Shown: positions 5,055 through 7,697 of the stretch, one piece after another
Numbering within the stretch: the first letter of the stretch is position 1
Layout: every line of letters begins with the position of its first letter
From: Patescibacteria group bacterium
GTDB taxonomy: Bacteria > Patescibacteriota > UBA1384 > CAILIB01
Direction: 5' to 3'
Assembly (NCBI GenBank): GCA_018968785.1
Contig: JAGWZN010000036.1
Location: forward strand, 1 to 7,697
Length of the DNA: 7,697 nucleotides
Notes under the pieces: generated by a model
Seen by the model: the letters and a program-made list of their open reading frames with translations, nothing else
The model's database searches: none
Told to the model about the DNA's origin: nothing
Translations under genes and position numbers: made by a program

Positions 5055-7697
5055 ATGCATCCTATCCTCGACAAGGTAATTGCCTCATTCTATAAACTGC
5101 CCCTGACCGCCATCCCTTTGCGTTACCTGGATTCGGTCAACTGGCCGTTGGCCCTCTCCCGTTTAGAGTTTGTCGTGATTCTCCTGGTCGTACTGTGGCT
5201 CCTGCGAGCCATTTTTTGTTTTACTGCCCGTATTATCCACCACCGGAAAACGCCGACCGTTTTCCTAGAAGTGATCCCGCCGCGCGAAACCAGTGCCGGA
5301 GCTGCTTCTACCGCCGGGCTCTTTACCCTTATATCCGGCCTCTTATCTCAGCGCTCTGTTGCTGACAGGCTACTATTCAGGCAAGCCTCTGCTTCGTTTG
5401 AGATTGTTTCGGAAAAAGAGTCGGGCATTGGATTTATTATTCGGGTGCCTGTAAGTCTGGCCGAGCCCCTATCTAAAAGTCTGCGCTCATACTTGCCTGG
5501 ACTCAAAGTCCAGGAAACGACAGATTATCTCCCTAAAGACTTTAAGAGCAAGACGGCCAAACTGAAAATTATCCAGTTTCGTCTTACTAAACGCTTTGCC
5601 CTGCCGCTGAATGAGCAGGCCTCGTTGCAAACGCACGACCCGTTGGCCTACCTGACCGGCAATATGACCCAGCTTAAAAATGACGACCTCTTGGCTCTCC
5701 AGCTTATTTTAGAGCCGCTCACCGGTTCCGGACACAGCAAAGAGCGACGGGCAGTTGGGCGTATCTTAGGACTGATCCACTATAATCGGTTCGCTAATTG
5801 GGTACGCTACACCAGTAGCCAGAAAGCTGTATTGTTCCTGGCAATCGGCATAGAGCAACTAGCTCGTCTCATCACCATGCCATTTCTCGTTATCGCCAAC
5901 GCCATTCAAGGCTATGAGGCGAAACTGCCGGAGCGACCAAAGACGCTTACCGCAACCACCGCCGAACTGGAACTAGCAGCAGAGGTGGAACAAAAGCTTA
6001 AACAGCCGCTCTTTGCAGTAACGGTGCGAGCACTCATCTTTGTAGAAAAAGAAAAGTTCTTAACCCGTGAAAAGGGCTTGAAGTCCTCATTCGTGAGTTT
6101 TAACCATTCCTGCGGCCAAGCTTTAGCGCCGGAATGGAGCTGGTATAGCCAACTGTTACGGCCGCTGCGCCTTCGAGAGTTTCGCTCGCGCTTCAGTCTT
6201 TCCAAGTTAGTTCTCTCCGCCTCGGAAGTAGCGGCTCTCTACCACTTCCCCCTAAGCGCCACCACCGAAACGGAAGATCTAGTTAGAGTAAAGAGCCGGG
6301 AGCTGCCCGCGCCACTGTCCCTCAAGAATAACCAGTCGCTTGATGTAGTCTTTGGCACCAATACCTACGGCAACACTAAAACCCTGATCGGTCTTACCGA
6401 TGAAGACCGCTCGCGTCATATGTACTTGATTGGTCAAACCGGCTCCGGCAAAACCACGGTTATCTACCATATGGCCAGCGACGACATTCGGCGGGGACGC
6501 GGGGTCGCGGTCATTGACCCGCACGGCGACTTAGCCGCCGATCTTTTAGGCAGTATCCCAGCCGAGCGCACCGACGACCTTGTATATTTCAACCCGTACG
6601 ACATAGGGTATCCAGTTGGCCTTAATCTTTTGGAGCTCGCGCCAACCAAGACAAAGGACGAATTGGAACTGGAGAAAGAGCTGGTCTGCGAAAGCGTCAT
6701 CTCTATCTTTCGGCGGGTCTTTTCCAAAGACGAGCACACCGACGCTCACCGGATCGAATATGTCTTAAGAAATGCTATTCACACCGCCTTTACCGTGCCG
6801 GACTGCACCATCTTTACCGTTTATGAACTCCTAGATAATCCGGAATACCGCACGAGCGTTGTCAAAAACCTGACCGATCACAACCTGAAGAACTTCTGGA
6901 AAAATGAGTTCGGCAAAGCCGGGAACTACCAGATAGTAAAGATGGTGAGCGGTGTCACCGCCAAAGTCGGGCGCTTCCTCTTTTCGCCGGTCGCCAAACG
7001 CATTCTGGAACAGCCGAAATCTACCATCAACTTTGAAGAGATTATCGATTGCAAGAAGATCCTCCTCTGTAACCTCGCGGAAGGAAAGATCGGAGAAGAT
7101 ACTTCTCAGCTTTTGGGTACTACTGTCATCGCCAAGATTCAGCAAGCCGCCGTCAGACGGGTACGCCAAGAACTCCAAAGCCGCACACCGTTCTACCTCT
7201 TCGTCGATGAGTTTCAGAACTTTGCCACTAGCTCTTTTACCAAGCTTTTATCCGGCGGACGCAAGTTCGGCCTCAGAGTCACCATCGCCGAACAGTCCAC
7301 TTCCCAGCAGGATAATCGCAATACGGTCAATGTGATTCTCGCTAATACCGGCACAGTTGTTTGTTTCCGTACCGCCAGCCCAGTTGATGAAGAGCTGATG
7401 CTGGCACAGTTTGCCCCGCATATCGAGCAAGGCGATATTATGAACCTGCCCCGCTACCGCTTTTACATTAAACTCTCGGCCGTGGCACCGGAAGCTCCTT
7501 TCTCCGGCGAAACCCTACCGATGATGCCACAAAAAGACCCTGAACGCTTAGCCGAGCTGATCGCCGCTTCCCGCAAGAACTATGCCACCGAGTACAAGGA
7601 GCCCCCAGAACCTAAGAAAGTTACTCCTACACCGGACGAGAAACCGAGCAAGAATCCCACCGCCAAAAAGGAATCTCATGCCAAGCCTCCCGTCAAA
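5055..7697 (+). CDS. VirD4/TraG-like T4SS coupling ATPase, C-terminus beyond window
   Basis: The frame is open for 881 codons to the right edge with no stop. Residues 38-61 form one clear membrane helix, and a second hydrophobic stretch at 258-284 may touch the membrane. Residues about 64-440 are a large region without a known catalytic motif; it contains SFEIVSEKESGIGFIIRVP (115-133) and SASEVAALYHFP (388-399), which I associate with VirD4-like proteins of Patescibacteria. The motor domain is complete: Walker A GQTGSGKT (460-467, K466), VIDPHGDL (486-493), FNPYD (512-516) with GLNLLE (522-527), Walker B FVDEFQNF (716-723, D718 and E719), a candidate sensor at Q747 and a candidate arginine finger at R772. 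Residues 849-881 contain nine prolines and eight lysines and are probably disordered. Such hexameric ATPases deliver DNA or protein substrates to the T4SS channel. Its own promoter, separate from the channel operon, suggests independent control. The ATPase call is firm; the substrate is unknown. Confidence 0.92.
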   Translation, partial: MHPILDKVIASFYKLPLTAIPLRYLDSVNWPLALSRLEFVVILLVVLWLLRAIFCFTARIIHHRKTPTVFLEVIPPRETSAGAASTAGLFTLISGLLSQRSVADRLLFRQASASFEIVSEKESGIGFIIRVPVSLAEPLSKSLRSYLPGLKVQETTDYLPKDFKSKTAKLKIIQFRLTKRFALPLNEQASLQTHDPLAYLTGNMTQLKNDDLLALQLILEPLTGSGHSKERRAVGRILGLIHYNRFANWVRYTSSQKAVLFLAIGIEQLARLITMPFLVIANAIQGYEAKLPERPKTLTATTAELELAAEVEQKLKQPLFAVTVRALIFVEKEKFLTREKGLKSSFVSFNHSCGQALAPEWSWYSQLLRPLRLREFRSRFSLSKLVLSASEVAALYHFPLSATTETEDLVRVKSRELPAPLSLKNNQSLDVVFGTNTYGNTKTLIGLTDEDRSRHMYLIGQTGSGKTTVIYHMASDDIRRGRGVAVIDPHGDLAADLLGSIPAERTDDLVYFNPYDIGYPVGLNLLELAPTKTKDELELEKELVCESVISIFRRVFSKDEHTDAHRIEYVLRNAIHTAFTVPDCTIFTVYELLDNPEYRTSVVKNLTDHNLKNFWKNEFGKAGNYQIVKMVSGVTAKVGRFLFSPVAKRILEQPKSTINFEEIIDCKKILLCNLAEGKIGEDTSQLLGTTVIAKIQQAAVRRVRQELQSRTPFYLFVDEFQNFATSSFTKLLSGGRKFGLRVTIAEQSTSQQDNRNTVNVILANTGTVVCFRTASPVDEELMLAQFAPHIEQGDIMNLPRYRFYIKLSAVAPEAPFSGETLPMMPQKDPERLAELIAASRKNYATEYKEPPEPKKVTPTPDEKPSKNPTAKKESHAKPPVK

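Noticed and set aside
5912..7430. Several open frames on the minus strand opposite the coupling ATPase
   Set aside because: They lie wholly within a plus-strand frame that has complete ATPase motifs, show no recognisable domain and have arginine/serine-rich shadow-like composition.

Overview
The window carries most of a compact type IV secretion / conjugation-like (T4SS) locus, arranged as two gene blocks that diverge from a 243-base intergenic region at about 4812-5054. The combination of a PrgI-family membrane protein, a free-standing TraC-like protein, a VirB4 ATPase, an M23 peptidase and a large VirD4-like ATPase with a long N-terminal module resembles T4SS-like loci of Patescibacteria (Candidate Phyla Radiation). 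I propose that assignment with moderate confidence; there is no rRNA or housekeeping gene here to confirm it. TGA is used as a stop for two genes, each inside an ATGA start/stop junction, and never occurs in-frame. This argues against Gracilibacteria or Absconditabacteria, which read UGA as glycine.

Minus-strand block, transcribed from 4811 towards 1: a small VirB2-like pilin with a signal peptide (4811-4488); a 429-residue polytopic protein whose N-terminus repeats the pilin domain and whose C-terminus looks like VirB6/TrbL (4480-3191); a PrgI-family (VirB3-position) protein with a long tail (3194-2682); a TraC-like protein (2710-2093); the VirB4 ATPase (2112-322); and the start of a membrane-anchored M23 peptidase (325 to beyond the left edge). 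All junctions are overlaps or a gap of a few bases, so this is almost certainly one operon with translational coupling.

Plus-strand block: one very long open frame from 5055 to the right edge (881 codons, no stop seen). It encodes a VirD4/TraG-like coupling ATPase with one N-terminal membrane helix, a large uncharacterised middle region, a complete RecA-like motor and a proline/lysine-rich tail.

Together the genes supply a pilin, an inner-membrane channel (VirB6-like, PrgI), two motors (VirB4 and VirD4-like) and a cell-wall hydrolase. Nothing resembling the VirB7/VirB9/VirB10 outer-membrane core, VirB8, VirB11, VirB5 or a relaxase is visible in this window. The intergenic region holds a 10-bp tandem repeat and an inverted repeat that are candidate regulatory sites; no convincing sigma-70 promoter could be read there. 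No tRNA, rRNA, CRISPR array or insertion sequence was seen.
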